From: Legionella israelensis
GTDB lineage: Bacteria > Pseudomonadota > Gammaproteobacteria > Legionellales > Legionellaceae
NCBI RefSeq assembly: GCF_004571175.1
Contig: NZ_CP038273.1
Location: forward strand, 2,170,001-2,234,000
Direction of reading: 5' to 3'
Length of the DNA: 64,000 nucleotides
Notes under the pieces: generated by a model
What the model was told of the DNA's origin: nothing
Seen by the model: only the letters and a program-made list of their open reading frames with translations
Databases searched by the model: none
Program-made: the position numbers and the translations under genes
Shown here: positions 11,702 through 21,399 of the stretch, one piece after another
How the letters are laid out: every line of letters starts with the position of its first letter
Numbering within the stretch: the stretch's first letter is position 1

Positions 11702-12037
11702 TTAAGGACCATTCTTGTAATGAGTTTCAAAAGGTTGATTCTAACAAAAGTTAATGGAATATTATATTCATGCTGAGGTTTGACTTTTCATCGGATAACG
11801 GAGCGTGTGGAATATTTAATTTGAATTGTACATATTTAAACCCATATAGAGATCCAGAACACTAAATGACTGAACGTTATTAAAGATTTTTAGGCATTAG
11901 CAAAGCGATGATGAAAGCCATAAGAAAACTGATAGGTATAATGATGAAGGTATAATGGTAGGCTTTTAATGTTTCCAGATGATATAAATTCAATTCCAAA
12001 TTGAGTAGAAAATCAATAAAATTTAATGCCAGAACTC

Positions 12038-12042
12038 CTCCA
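12038..12042. repeat. Target-site duplication, left copy
   Basis: CTCCA lies immediately left of the IS. An identical CTCCA lies at 13137-13141, immediately right of it. Confidence 0.88.
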
Positions 12043-13136
12043 TAGGACTTACGCATTGACAGCTTTAAAAAGACCTGTGCCGCCTTGAATAAATCCACGA
12101 ATATTGGCAAGAAACAGGTCACGCTGAACCTCATACCAATGAGAAATCAAGTTTTTAACCCGCATAAACTCAAGCTGAACAAAGCCTTTTATGGCGCAGA
12201 AAATATGATTTTTAATTTGATTAGAACCACGCACCTGAAAATGCTCGATATGACACACTTGCTTCAAAGCACGATGGTAACGCTCAATAGACCAATGAGC
12301 AGCATGAACTCTTTCAAAGTCTTGTTTTTTAATGTTTGGTAAATTATCGAGGTCAGGAACGCTGATGATGTAATAGCGATATGATTTTTTGTACATCTGT
12401 CTATACACTTTCACCATGCCGTAATCTTTCAAATAAGCCGTTTGCTCATCGCCTTGCCAGTCCTCTAATTTTTGTACTTGGGTGTACTGGCCTCGCTCGA
12501 TTGATACGGTACGGTTACTTTCAACCCCAAACATAAATTGCAAACTTAATTTCCGTAACGTTTTCATGTTAGTAATGCTCGCATACCAACTATCACCTGT
12601 TACCCAGGCCGGTTTTAGCCCCCAGGCCAGTACCTCATGCAGCATTTCTATAAAGTAGTCATTCTTCGTTTTGCCTTCAGATTTATCGTAAAGACGATAG
12701 TTAACGGGCACTGAAATCCCAGCCACATCTGTATAAAAAAGCGTAATCAGGTTAACGCCTTTCACAACCCGTTTATGCTTTCCAGACCAGAAATTACCTA
12801 TCAACTCAGCTTTTTTAGGGTTCATGTAGGGTTTATCTAATACAGAATCATCCACGCTAAGTATCCCGCCTGCTAACTCTATTTTATCCGATTCTTCATC
12901 AAATAAGTCCTTTGGTTCATATCGTTCTCGTCCTAGAAATCGATTTACACTGTCGTGTGATATCGACCCCATCACCTCAGATAAACGCGTACAACTGGGA
13001 TAGCGCGGATCACTTAACAGATATGAGGTATAAATTACTTCGTTACAATGGGCTGTTGAGGGCTTGGTTTTTGGGAGCATTCCCTGCCTGCAAAAAGCAC
13101 GCATTTTAACAGATTCTTGTCAATGCGTAAGTCCTA
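12043..13136 (-). mobile_element. Complete 1,094-bp insertion sequence (IS701/ISAba11-like, tentative)
   Basis: Both ends carry the same 19-bp perfect inverted repeat, TAGGACTTACGCATTGACA (12043-12061 and, inverted, 13118-13136), and the element is flanked by 5-bp direct repeats CTCCA. One transposase gene fills almost all of it; the stop codon lies inside the left repeat. Size, single gene and 5-bp duplication fit the ISAba11/IS701-like group, but I cannot confirm the family. The perfect ends and intact transposase suggest recent insertion. Confidence 0.88.
12049..13104 (-). CDS. DDE transposase of the 1,094-bp IS
   Basis: The 351-residue transposase has a plausible RNase-H-fold triad: Asp in LSVDDSVLDKP, Asp in WVTGDSWYAS, and Glu in HWSIERYHRALKQ followed by the basic signature typical of IS4/IS701-like enzymes. 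The frame is intact from the ATG at 13104 to a stop within the left terminal repeat. It lies on the same strand as the transporter it interrupts, so transposase and remnant transporter transcripts could read together. Confidence 0.88.
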   Translation of the reverse strand: MRAFCRQGMLPKTKPSTAHCNEVIYTSYLLSDPRYPSCTRLSEVMGSISHDSVNRFLGRERYEPKDLFDEESDKIELAGGILSVDDSVLDKPYMNPKKAELIGNFWSGKHKRVVKGVNLITLFYTDVAGISVPVNYRLYDKSEGKTKNDYFIEMLHEVLAWGLKPAWVTGDSWYASITNMKTLRKLSLQFMFGVESNRTVSIERGQYTQVQKLEDWQGDEQTAYLKDYGMVKVYRQMYKKSYRYYIISVPDLDNLPNIKKQDFERVHAAHWSIERYHRALKQVCHIEHFQVRGSNQIKNHIFCAIKGFVQLEFMRVKNLISHWYEVQRDLFLANIRGFIQGGTGLFKAVNA

Positions 13137-14348
13137 CTCCAATATTTATAAAAAAAATATGAATGGCTAAAATCGGGCTAATATATGTTGTAGGCGTATG
13201 AGTCTGGACAATAATGGTGGCCACCATGTAAGCAGACATGGCTAATCCCATAATAAATAAAACAATAAAAAGTATCCAAACATGGAGTAACTCTGCATAA
13301 ATAATGCACGTTGAGGCTATCAATCCAATCAAGCTGCTGATTATCTGCAACCCTTTCTTATTCAGTTTCAAGTTCAGCAGATGACCTAAAAGTAATAATC
13401 CTAAAGCGATACCTAAAACAACACAGCTTGTTGAAAAAATAGAATAAGCCTTATGCTCTTTTAATTCTAAATGCATAAATGGACCTAACCAAACCAGAAC
13501 AAAGCAACTTGCAGGTAAAAATTGAAAACATGCATATAAATTTTGACTCCATGTAAGCCATGATTTATAAGGTGACACGGTAGGCCGAGTAAATAAAGTG
13601 GTTGGTCGGTTAATCCATTTTGCAGAAGAAGACTTAACACTATAGCGGTATCCTAATATTTGCATACAAAAAATAATCACATTTATTAAAGAAAATGAAA
13701 TGATGGCAATTCGCCAGGTAAACAGATCACTTAAAGTTTTGACAGGCCAACCACCTAAAAAAACTCCAAAATAACCCATGCAAAGTGTTATACTGGTAAG
13801 ATATCCTGTGTGTTGTTTTAAATTCATTTCCTTTATATAAGAAAGGGCAATATTGGCAGAAAAAGCTCCGCTTAAACCGAAAAGAACTTCAGAAATAACC
13901 AGCATCCAGTATTGATCGGCTTTTATCATAATGATGATAGCCAATTGATTGCAAAAAACCGCTGTAATCAGCGTCCTGCTTTTTCCAAAGCGTCTAATAA
14001 TGACTCCAGAAAGCAATATCAGGAACAAATAAGAGTAAAACAAAAAAACAGTTAATTGGGCGACATCTGTCATTTCCAGGGAAAACTCTTTAATAAACTT
14101 ATGACGCAATGTCGTTGGCAGGACTCTGTACATATACTGATGCATGTAAAACAAGGAAGAAGAAAACCAAAGTAAAACGGCCGCTAATAGTTCTTTTTGG
14201 TAAAGATGCCTTTTATTAACCATTCAATGGGTTCATCCTTAAAGCTGAAACACTGAAATTTTTGCTTCCCACTGACTTGCAGCGGGAAAATATTGCTTAA
14301 TAAAAATATGAGTGAAACGTTGATGCCCAGTATCTCTCTGAGCTAACG

Positions 14349-14789
14349 TTAGGCGTTTGATTTAGAAGAATTTAGCATCCAATGGGCTTTTTCATGGGCA
14401 GAAATCCGGTCAGCCAATAAATTTGCTGTTCCCTCATCGTCATTATCATGGGCAATGGTCATGGCTTGATTCAAATCTTTAACCAACTGATTATGATCTT
14501 TAGCGAGCTCGGTCACCATTTGATTAGCATCAATATCGGAATTGCCATCTTGAATACGTTTCAACTTTTCGAATTCCTTAAAAGTAGCCGGTGCCTTATG
14601 GCCCAACATTAACATCCGTTCAGCAATCTCATCCACAGCCTGAGCCAATTCCTTATACTGCATTTCAAAGAGCTCGTGTAAGGCTTTGAAATGAGGTCCT
14701 CTGACATGCCAGTGATAGTTCTGCGTCTTTAAATATAATGCATATGTATCAGCAAGTGTTACGGCCAATTTATTCATTACATCGGTCAT
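14349..14789 (-). CDS. dps: Dps-family DNA-protection ferritin
   Basis: This 146-residue miniferritin would oxidise and store iron and protect DNA in stationary phase or under oxidative stress. The intersubunit ferroxidase ligands have the exact Dps spacing: His26, His38, Asp53 and Glu57 (NYHWHVRG and AVDEIAER). It lacks a long lysine-rich N-terminus, so direct DNA binding cannot be inferred. A GGAG-type Shine-Dalgarno precedes the ATG. It is divergent from the membrane/spermidine-synthase-like gene. Confidence 0.92.
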   Translation of the reverse strand: MTDVMNKLAVTLADTYALYLKTQNYHWHVRGPHFKALHELFEMQYKELAQAVDEIAERMLMLGHKAPATFKEFEKLKRIQDGNSDIDANQMVTELAKDHNQLVKDLNQAMTIAHDNDDEGTANLLADRISAHEKAHWMLNSSKSNA

Positions 14790-15006
14790 TCCCAGCTCCT
14801 TATTGTTTCAATTCTCATTATCATAGTAGATAAAGCACAGAAACTAAAATAAAATATTCTGATGATCAACATCGGTTTTTTTATAAAAGGCGTGTCCTTA
14901 ATGGGAATACCCCAATAAGCTCCCTTCTTGAAAATTTTTATGTCCGCGTTTTTGTAAAGCCCTGTATATGTTAAAGTCACTAAAATTGCTGCGGAATCTT
15001 CTTTAA

Positions 15007-17112
15007 ATGTGGATTTTATTTCCTGTTAGTCTTTTTTTAAGTGCTGTATTGCTTTTTTGTATACAGCCCATGGCTGCAAAGGTATTGTTACCCTTGTATG
15101 GCGGAACTCCGGCAGTCTGGATCATATGTATGCTGTTTTTCCAGCTATTATTGTTGGTAGCATATGGATATGCTTGGTTATTAGCACATTTGCCTCGTGC
15201 CAGAATTTGGCCTTTTGTGCATGGCTTAATGGCTTTGCTGACCTTTTTTGCCCTTCCTGTTATGTTTCAACCTACCCCCAGCTTACATATGCCGGAATGG
15301 GGTATCTTATGGTCATTGTTTCATCATTTGGGACTGCCGTTATTAATCATCGGTGCCTCAGCACCTTTGCTGCAGTTTGCTTACAGCAGAACTGAAGAAA
15401 AGCATGCAGCAGATCCTTATTTTTTGTATGTAGCCAGTAACATTGGAAGTCTGCTTGCTTTATTAAGTTATCCTTGGCTTATCGAACGTTTTCTCGGATT
15501 AAAGACTCAATTTCAATTATGGACGGCAGGATATGTCGTTTATTTAGTGCTTTTGGCATGCCTTTTACTGGGCTGGAAGTATCAACCAAGAGAAAGTATA
15601 GTAAAAAAGCAAAGTCATTACACAGACATCAGTTGGTGGATTTTTCTAAGTTTTATTCCTTGTAGCCTGATGTTGGGAGTCACTTTTTATATTACCACTG
15701 ATGTTGCACCCACACCTCTTTTTTGGGTATTGCCTTTATCTTTATATCTTTTGTCCTTTATTGTGACTTTCTCCAGAAGTCCTTTGATACCTCATCGGTG
15801 GGTTGTTCGTAATACAGTTTTTGTTCTCATCTTTCCTGTTTTAGGTTTTATTTTCGGGGAAAGTCAGATTTTAGCCTGGCAAATGGTATTGTTTAATCTT
15901 GTCGGTTTTTTTATGCTGGCATTGCTTTGTCATGGAGAGTTAATTCGAAGACGTCCTGGCCCCGAAGGATTGACACTGTTTTATTTTTGTATTGCTTTGG
16001 GAGGAGTGCTTGCTGGGATCTTCAATGGTTTAATGGCGCCTCGCTTATTCAGTCAACCTTATGAATATCCTTTGCTAATAGTTTTAAGTTTATTGGTGCT
16101 TCCCATCAAGCGCTTTCAGCGAGAATGGTGGATGCCTTTTACCGTCTTAATCATTTTATTGCTCAGCCATTATTTGGCTGGTATTTCTTCCCTACAGATA
16201 CTAAAGCGTTGGCACATCGGTGAGATTGCTGCGCTATTAGTAGCGACCATCTGGCAGCAAAGTGCACGAAGTATAAGTCTTGCTTTTGCCATTTTATTTA
16301 TTTTTCTTTTTGTTCCCTGGTTTAAACATTCAGACGTGCTTTTACAGCAGCGAAATTTTTATGGCATAAAGCAGGTGATTGCCAAGGGAAATGTGCACGC
16401 TTTAATGAGTCAGACGACGATACACGGTTTTCAGCTGCTCAATAATCCTGAGTCATTAAAAGGTACGTTGGCTTATTATGGTGCGGTCGAACCAGTGATT
16501 GATGTATTTAAACAACAGAATGAGGTTCTGAAAACGACCATTATGGGACTGGGTGCTGGGATTCTCGTGTGTCAGTTCCGTAATACGGATCGGCTAAGTT
16601 TGATTGAAATCGATTCTCAGGTTCTTCATATTGCTAAAAATCCGAATTATTTTACTTATTTAAGTTTTTGTCCTTCTGAGCAGACACTCATTAATGATGA
16701 TGGCCGTCTGGCTTTAGCGAAAATGAAAAATCATTCACAGGATTTAATAGTTGTGGATGCCTTTAGTTCGGATGCTATCCCGGTGCATTTACTCACCAGA
16801 GAAGCGTTTACATTATATCGCCAAAAAATGACAGAAGACGGTGCCATTTTAGTGAACATCAGCAATCGCCATCTAGAATTATTGCCGGTATTGACTGCAA
16901 GCGGTAGAGCGAACGATTTGATTGTGTTAGAGCTTGTCCATAAAGGAGACAAGCGATTAGGACAATTTGATTCTCAATGGGTGCTTCTTACTTTAAATGA
17001 GCCTTTGGCGTTTCAACTTATCAATCGTTTTGGCTGGCGGTTTGTCGCTGACAACTCTACCTATTTATGGACCGATGACTACTCTAATTTAATACCGTTA
17101 TTAAAATGGTAA
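15007..17112 (+). CDS. Multi-helix membrane protein fused to a spermidine-synthase-like domain
   Basis: The N-terminal 420 or so residues form many hydrophobic helices starting with FPVSLFLSAVLLFCIQPMAAK, the hallmark opening of fused MFS/SpeE-like proteins. The C-terminal 270 residues resemble polyamine aminopropyltransferases: GLGAGILVCQF (nucleotide-binding loop), LSLIEID, a DDGR motif, and VVDAFSSDAIPVHLLT (gate region). In the family the catalytic Asp usually lies in the last segment, where VVDAF is present. Whether such fusions make polyamines is unsettled. The gene is single and convergent with parE. Confidence 0.8.
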   Translation: MWILFPVSLFLSAVLLFCIQPMAAKVLLPLYGGTPAVWIICMLFFQLLLLVAYGYAWLLAHLPRARIWPFVHGLMALLTFFALPVMFQPTPSLHMPEWGILWSLFHHLGLPLLIIGASAPLLQFAYSRTEEKHAADPYFLYVASNIGSLLALLSYPWLIERFLGLKTQFQLWTAGYVVYLVLLACLLLGWKYQPRESIVKKQSHYTDISWWIFLSFIPCSLMLGVTFYITTDVAPTPLFWVLPLSLYLLSFIVTFSRSPLIPHRWVVRNTVFVLIFPVLGFIFGESQILAWQMVLFNLVGFFMLALLCHGELIRRRPGPEGLTLFYFCIALGGVLAGIFNGLMAPRLFSQPYEYPLLIVLSLLVLPIKRFQREWWMPFTVLIILLLSHYLAGISSLQILKRWHIGEIAALLVATIWQQSARSISLAFAILFIFLFVPWFKHSDVLLQQRNFYGIKQVIAKGNVHALMSQTTIHGFQLLNNPESLKGTLAYYGAVEPVIDVFKQQNEVLKTTIMGLGAGILVCQFRNTDRLSLIEIDSQVLHIAKNPNYFTYLSFCPSEQTLINDDGRLALAKMKNHSQDLIVVDAFSSDAIPVHLLTREAFTLYRQKMTEDGAILVNISNRHLELLPVLTASGRANDLIVLELVHKGDKRLGQFDSQWVLLTLNEPLAFQLINRFGWRFVADNSTYLWTDDYSNLIPLLKW

Positions 17113-17168
17113 AGAGTCTCGCAAGCTGAGCTGTTGTTTGTGCCACCGTCAATACAAGGATTATTCAC

Positions 17169-19061
17169 TCATGAGTAATTCAGGATATCTGCCAGATTAC
17201 CTTTCTTCTCCAGCCAGCTTTTCCTGTCCGCTGCGCGCTTTTTCGATAGCAGCATGTCCATGATGGACATGCTGGATATTTCGTCATCGAGAGTTAATTG
17301 AACCAAGCGTCGCGTGTCAGGATCCATGGTTGTTTCCCGTAATTGCATTGGATTCATTTCTCCCAGACCTTTAAAACGCTGTACATTCATTCGGGTTCGA
17401 CTGTTTTTGGATAGTCTATTGATAACCTGATCTTTCTCTATTTCATCGAGTGCATAATGGACTTCTTTGCCTGCATCGATTCGGTATAAAGGAGGCATGG
17501 CAACATAAACGTGTCCTGCCTTGATTAATGGCTTGAAATGCCTTAAAAATAAGGCGCAGATTAATGTGGCAATGTGAGCACCATCGGAGTCGGCATCGGC
17601 AAGGATACATATTTTACCATAACGAAGCCCACTTATATCCTCAGATCCAGGATCAACGCCAATTGCTACGGAAATATCATGAATTTCCTGAGAGGCAAGA
17701 ATTTGTGAGGAATCAATTTCCCAGGCATTGAGGATCTTACCTCGTAAAGGCATGATGGCCTGAAAATCTTTATTTCGTGCTTGCTTCGCTGAGCCTCCAG
17801 CAGAATCGCCCTCGACCAGAAAAAGCTCAGTTTGAGCTAAGTCCTGGTGCAGACAATCAGCCAACTTACCCGGTAAGGCAGGACCTTGACTTACTCTTTT
17901 ACGAGCGATTTGCTTGGCCTGTTTTAAACGCTTCTGTGCACGCTCAATTGCTAACGCAGCCAATGCTTCACCTTGATTGTGATGCTGATTTAACCATAGG
18001 GCAAAAGCATCTTTCACAATATTACTGACAAAGACAGCTGTTTGGCGGGAACTTAAACGTTCCTTGGTTTGTCCGGCAAATTGAGGTTCTTTCATTTTTA
18101 CTGAAAGCACATATTGGCAGGGCTCCCAAAGATCATCCGCTGTTAGCTTGACGCCACGTGGTAGTAGGTTTCTTAGTTCACAAAAGGCAGAAAGTGCATC
18201 AAACAGGCCTGAACGCAATCCGTTAACATGGGTTCCGCCCTGAGGTGTTGGAATCAGATTCACATAGCTTTCATTAAGACTACTGTTAGGTTGTGTCGAC
18301 CAGACTAAAGCCCAGTCCACGGCGGCATCCCTCTCATTAAACTGGCCTGTAAATGGCTCATCCGGCAAATAATCATCACTTAATGATTGTTTAAGATAAT
18401 CGGCAATACCGTATTCATAACACCATTCCAGTTTTTCATTGTTAATTTTATTAACGAAGGTCATGGATAAACCCGGACACAAGACGGCTTTTGCCCTTAA
18501 CACATGAATTAACTGCTTAATGGAGAGACGGGTTGTATCGAAATATTTTGCGTTTGGCCAGAAACGAATAATGGTGCCGGAGTCTCTTTTACGGGTTACG
18601 CCTGTTTCATTGAGTTCAGTGAGTTTATCGCCATTGCTGAAGCTCATTTGATAAATGATGCCGCCACGTTTGATGGTTACCTCAAGCCGTTCAGAAAGAG
18701 CATTGACCACCGACACCCCGACTCCATGCAGCCCTCCGGAAAATTGGTAGTTTTTATCTGAGAATTTGCCTCCGGCATGAAGACGGGTCATAATGACTTC
18801 TACACCGCTTAAACCTAATTGAGGGTGCAAATCCACGGGCATACCGCGCCCATTATCTTCGATTTCTACAGAGCCATCCTCATGAAGAGTGGCGATTATT
18901 TTTGATGCAAAGCCGGCAATGACTTCATCAACACTGTTATCAATCACTTCCTGGGCCAGATGGTTCGGTCTGGCTGTATCGGTATACATTCCTGGTCGCC
19001 TTTGTACCGGCTCCAGACCACTTAGCACTTCAATGGCTTCGGCGGTATATTGTTCAGACAT
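17169..19061 (-). CDS. parE: DNA topoisomerase IV subunit B (ParE)
   Basis: This is the ATPase subunit of topoisomerase IV, which decatenates sister chromosomes with ParC. The GHKL ATP-binding fold is visible (EVIDNSVDE, DNGRGMPVD, GGLHGVGVSVVNALS), followed by the transducer region and the TOPRIM domain with LVEGDSAGGSAKQ and ADADSDGAHI. Length (630 residues) and the absence of the GyrB-specific insert point to ParE and not GyrB. parC is not adjacent. Confidence 0.95.
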   Translation of the reverse strand: MSEQYTAEAIEVLSGLEPVQRRPGMYTDTARPNHLAQEVIDNSVDEVIAGFASKIIATLHEDGSVEIEDNGRGMPVDLHPQLGLSGVEVIMTRLHAGGKFSDKNYQFSGGLHGVGVSVVNALSERLEVTIKRGGIIYQMSFSNGDKLTELNETGVTRKRDSGTIIRFWPNAKYFDTTRLSIKQLIHVLRAKAVLCPGLSMTFVNKINNEKLEWCYEYGIADYLKQSLSDDYLPDEPFTGQFNERDAAVDWALVWSTQPNSSLNESYVNLIPTPQGGTHVNGLRSGLFDALSAFCELRNLLPRGVKLTADDLWEPCQYVLSVKMKEPQFAGQTKERLSSRQTAVFVSNIVKDAFALWLNQHHNQGEALAALAIERAQKRLKQAKQIARKRVSQGPALPGKLADCLHQDLAQTELFLVEGDSAGGSAKQARNKDFQAIMPLRGKILNAWEIDSSQILASQEIHDISVAIGVDPGSEDISGLRYGKICILADADSDGAHIATLICALFLRHFKPLIKAGHVYVAMPPLYRIDAGKEVHYALDEIEKDQVINRLSKNSRTRMNVQRFKGLGEMNPMQLRETTMDPDTRRLVQLTLDDEISSMSIMDMLLSKKRAADRKSWLEKKGNLADILNYS

Positions 19062-19210
19062 GTTTTTTTCTCAGATAAAAACATTATTTTAACATAGAAT
19101 CAGGTGCTGTTGACATGTCTGTTCTTTAGACGCCATCTTTCTGTTGCACATAAATTTATACTCTTGCTAAACTGGGCTGTAGCCATTTTTTTAATAAAGA
19201 AAAGCAATAA

Positions 19211-19312
19211 ATTAAAAATCTCTAACCCCACGAACGACCGCGGTAATATGGAGCTTTATTTGGACCTCGCTATCAAGTAGCGGGGATTCGATCTAAAAAA
19301 TGGCTAAAGTCC
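19211..19312 (+). repeat. Dispersed hairpin repeat, copy B
   Basis: The sequence contains CTCTAACCCCACGAA, then GGAGCTTTATTTGGAC, then the hairpin CCTCGCTA (19265-19272) / TAGCGGGG (19278-19285) around TCAAG, then GATTCGAT and an AAAAAATGGCTAAAGTC tail. It fills the gap between parE and the ABC gene. The arm matches copy A and the tail matches copy C. Confidence 0.75.
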
Positions 19313-19345
19313 AGCAACTAAAGTGAGCATTACAAAATAATATTT

Positions 19346-21154
19346 ATGGAAAATATTGCTGAAATCAAACAGTTATCAATTGCTTTTCAAGAGCGGAATG
19401 CAATGATAACAGCGGTTAAAAACGTGAGCTTTCAGCTGAGAGCGGGTGAAACATTGGCATTACTTGGAGAGTCAGGCTGCGGCAAGTCATTGACGTCACT
19501 CGCTATCATGCGTTTATTACCGGAAAATGCGGTCTATGGCTCTTTAAGCAAAGTCTTTGTGGATAATGATGATCTGCTTAATCTTCCTGAGCAAATAATG
19601 CAGCAATTGCGGGGATGTAAACTGGCTATGATTTTTCAGGAACCGATGACTGCTTTGAATCCGGTCTTGACCATTGGTCAGCAATTATCGGAAATTTTAT
19701 TGAGACAAGAAAAAATGACACGCTCTGCACTTAAAGAGAGTATGATTGCCTTACTAAAAGAAGTGGATATGCCGCAACCTCATTTAAGAGTTCATCAATA
19801 CCCGCATCAGCTATCAGGTGGACAGAAACAGCGAGTGGTCATTGCCATGGCACTGGCCTGTAACCCACAAATTCTGATCGCTGATGAGCCCACTACAGCA
19901 CTTGATGTGACTGTCCAAGCGCAGATTCTTGCCTTGCTGAAAAAATTACAGAAAAGATATCAGATGAGTTTGTTGTTAATTACCCATGATCTCGGTGTGG
20001 TGAAAGCCGTTGCTGATCAGGTATGCGTAATGTATGCCGGAGAAGTGGTGGAACAGGCCGATGTGTCCTCATTTTTTACCGAAGCCAGGCATCCTTATGT
20101 ACAGCAATTGTTGGCCTCCGTACCTTCTTTTGACTTGCGAAACCAGCACCTCTCAGTGATTTCCGGTACGGTGCCGGCATTGGATCATATGCCGAGCGGT
20201 TGTCGTTTTCATCCCCGCTGTGATTATGTTTTTCAGCGTTGTCAACAAGTTGAGCCTGAGCTGCAGACCTTTGCCGGAAGAACGGTGCGCTGTCATTTGT
20301 ATCCTGAGCATTCGAGCTTACCTACATTGCAGAAAAAAGAATCCAAGCAGTGGATTGAGAGAAGTACTCCGGAAAAAGCGTTATTATCTGTAGAACATTT
20401 ATCCGTCTATTTTAAGCAGCGCCATGGAGGCTTTCCGTTTAAAAAGGACATCATTAAAGCTGTTGACGATGTTTCTTTTCAGTTATATAAGGGACAAACG
20501 CTGGCACTGGTCGGCGAGTCGGGTTGTGGAAAAACAACCATTAGCCGTGCTTTACTCCAGTTAGTGCCAGCAACCGCCGGTCAAGTGCTCTACCAGAAAA
20601 AAAATGCTCTTGGTTTGCGTGGGCGTTTTTTAAATGATTACCGAAAAAAAGTACAGATTATTTTTCAGGATCCCTTTTCAGCCATGAACCCCCGTATGAC
20701 CATTGGTGAAATTTTAGCCGAAGGAATGAAAGCACAGGGAGTATCTAAAAAACGAATGATATCAAAACAGCGGCAATTGTTAGAGCAGGTGGGCTTGTCG
20801 GTAACCGGTCTGTCTCGTTATCCACACCAGTTTTCTGGAGGGCAGCGTCAGAGAATTTGTATTGCCCGTGCGTTGGCTATGGAACCTGAGATACTCATTT
20901 GTGATGAGCCAACCAGCGCACTTGACGTTTCAGTTCAGGCACAAATCTTGAATTTATTAAAGGAGGTTCAGCAGGAAACGGGATTATCCTATTTGTTTAT
21001 AACTCACAATATGGGAGTGGTTGCCTACATTGCTGATGATGTCATGGTCATGAGAGAGGGGAAGATTATTGAAACAGGGTCTTGTGAGGAAGTATTACAT
21101 AAACCCAAGCATGCCTACACGCAGCAACTTTTGTCTGCGGTACTTGAGGTATGA
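19346..21154 (+). CDS. Double-ATPase ABC protein of the peptide/nickel type (YejF-like)
   Basis: Two complete oligopeptide-transport ATPases are fused in one 602-residue chain. Each half has a Walker A (GESGCGKS at 41-48 and GESGCGKT at 390-397), an ABC signature (LSGGQKQR and FSGGQRQR), a Walker B and a His switch. The first half ends in the oligo_HPY-type segment with four cysteines (CRFHPRC, CQQ, VRCH) seen in Dpp/Opp ATPases. Such fusions normally work with YejA, YejB and YejE permease and binding proteins, but no permease gene is adjacent: parE lies on one side and proS on the other, both on the opposite strand. Confidence 0.88.
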   Translation: MENIAEIKQLSIAFQERNAMITAVKNVSFQLRAGETLALLGESGCGKSLTSLAIMRLLPENAVYGSLSKVFVDNDDLLNLPEQIMQQLRGCKLAMIFQEPMTALNPVLTIGQQLSEILLRQEKMTRSALKESMIALLKEVDMPQPHLRVHQYPHQLSGGQKQRVVIAMALACNPQILIADEPTTALDVTVQAQILALLKKLQKRYQMSLLLITHDLGVVKAVADQVCVMYAGEVVEQADVSSFFTEARHPYVQQLLASVPSFDLRNQHLSVISGTVPALDHMPSGCRFHPRCDYVFQRCQQVEPELQTFAGRTVRCHLYPEHSSLPTLQKKESKQWIERSTPEKALLSVEHLSVYFKQRHGGFPFKKDIIKAVDDVSFQLYKGQTLALVGESGCGKTTISRALLQLVPATAGQVLYQKKNALGLRGRFLNDYRKKVQIIFQDPFSAMNPRMTIGEILAEGMKAQGVSKKRMISKQRQLLEQVGLSVTGLSRYPHQFSGGQRQRICIARALAMEPEILICDEPTSALDVSVQAQILNLLKEVQQETGLSYLFITHNMGVVAYIADDVMVMREGKIIETGSCEEVLHKPKHAYTQQLLSAVLEV

Positions 21155-21183
21155 GCAGCGATTTTAGCCATCAAAAGGAACAG

Positions 21184-21330
21184 TGGATGCCGACTTTCGT
21201 CGGCAATTCGGAAATACCTGCTCAGCCTCATCAGCAACGGCCGTATTTGGCTATTTTAAGCTAAAAAATTTTCGGACATATATTGGCTCTTTTTAAAAGT
21301 CAGCGAATTACCGGCGAAAGCCGGTATCCA
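21184..21330. repeat. REPIN-like doublet of two inverted hairpins
   Basis: Two 27-base arms, 21184-21210 and 21304-21330, are inverted copies of each other with 23 of 27 matches. Each arm contains its own hairpin: GCCGAC-TTTC-GTCGGC on the left and ACCGGC-GAAA-GCCGGT on the right. About 93 bases separate them. It sits between the convergent ABC and proS genes. This is the architecture of REPINs, non-autonomous doublets of REP sequences. Confidence 0.7.
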
Positions 21331-21399
21331 TGATCTTCAAAAAAAGAAGGCACATAAACCTGGTTCGCCAGATTTTAATCATTACATCCACGGTTGCTG

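Larger units (their letters stand above)
11880..14223 (-). pseudogene. MFS transporter gene interrupted by an insertion sequence
   Basis: The N-terminal part (14223 down to about 13137) encodes at least ten hydrophobic segments, including an RRFGKSR loop typical of the cytoplasmic loop between helices 2 and 3 of major facilitator proteins. The C-terminal part (about 12042 down to 11880) encodes one more hydrophobic block ending ALLMPKNL. Removing the IS plus one copy of its 5-bp target duplication (1,099 bases) puts both parts in the same frame, with the junction reading INIGGVLALNF, and restores a protein of 414 residues. The gene was therefore intact before the insertion. Substrate unknown; the protein loosely resembles the Pht-type nutrient transporters of Legionella, which is a guess. 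Confidence 0.85.

Noticed and set aside
14786..14980. 64-codon minus-strand frame upstream of dps
   Set aside because: It runs through the dps leader, overlaps its start and encodes no recognisable protein.
17777..18028. Plus-strand open frame inside parE
   Set aside because: It lies antisense within an intact parE gene and has no protein-like features.
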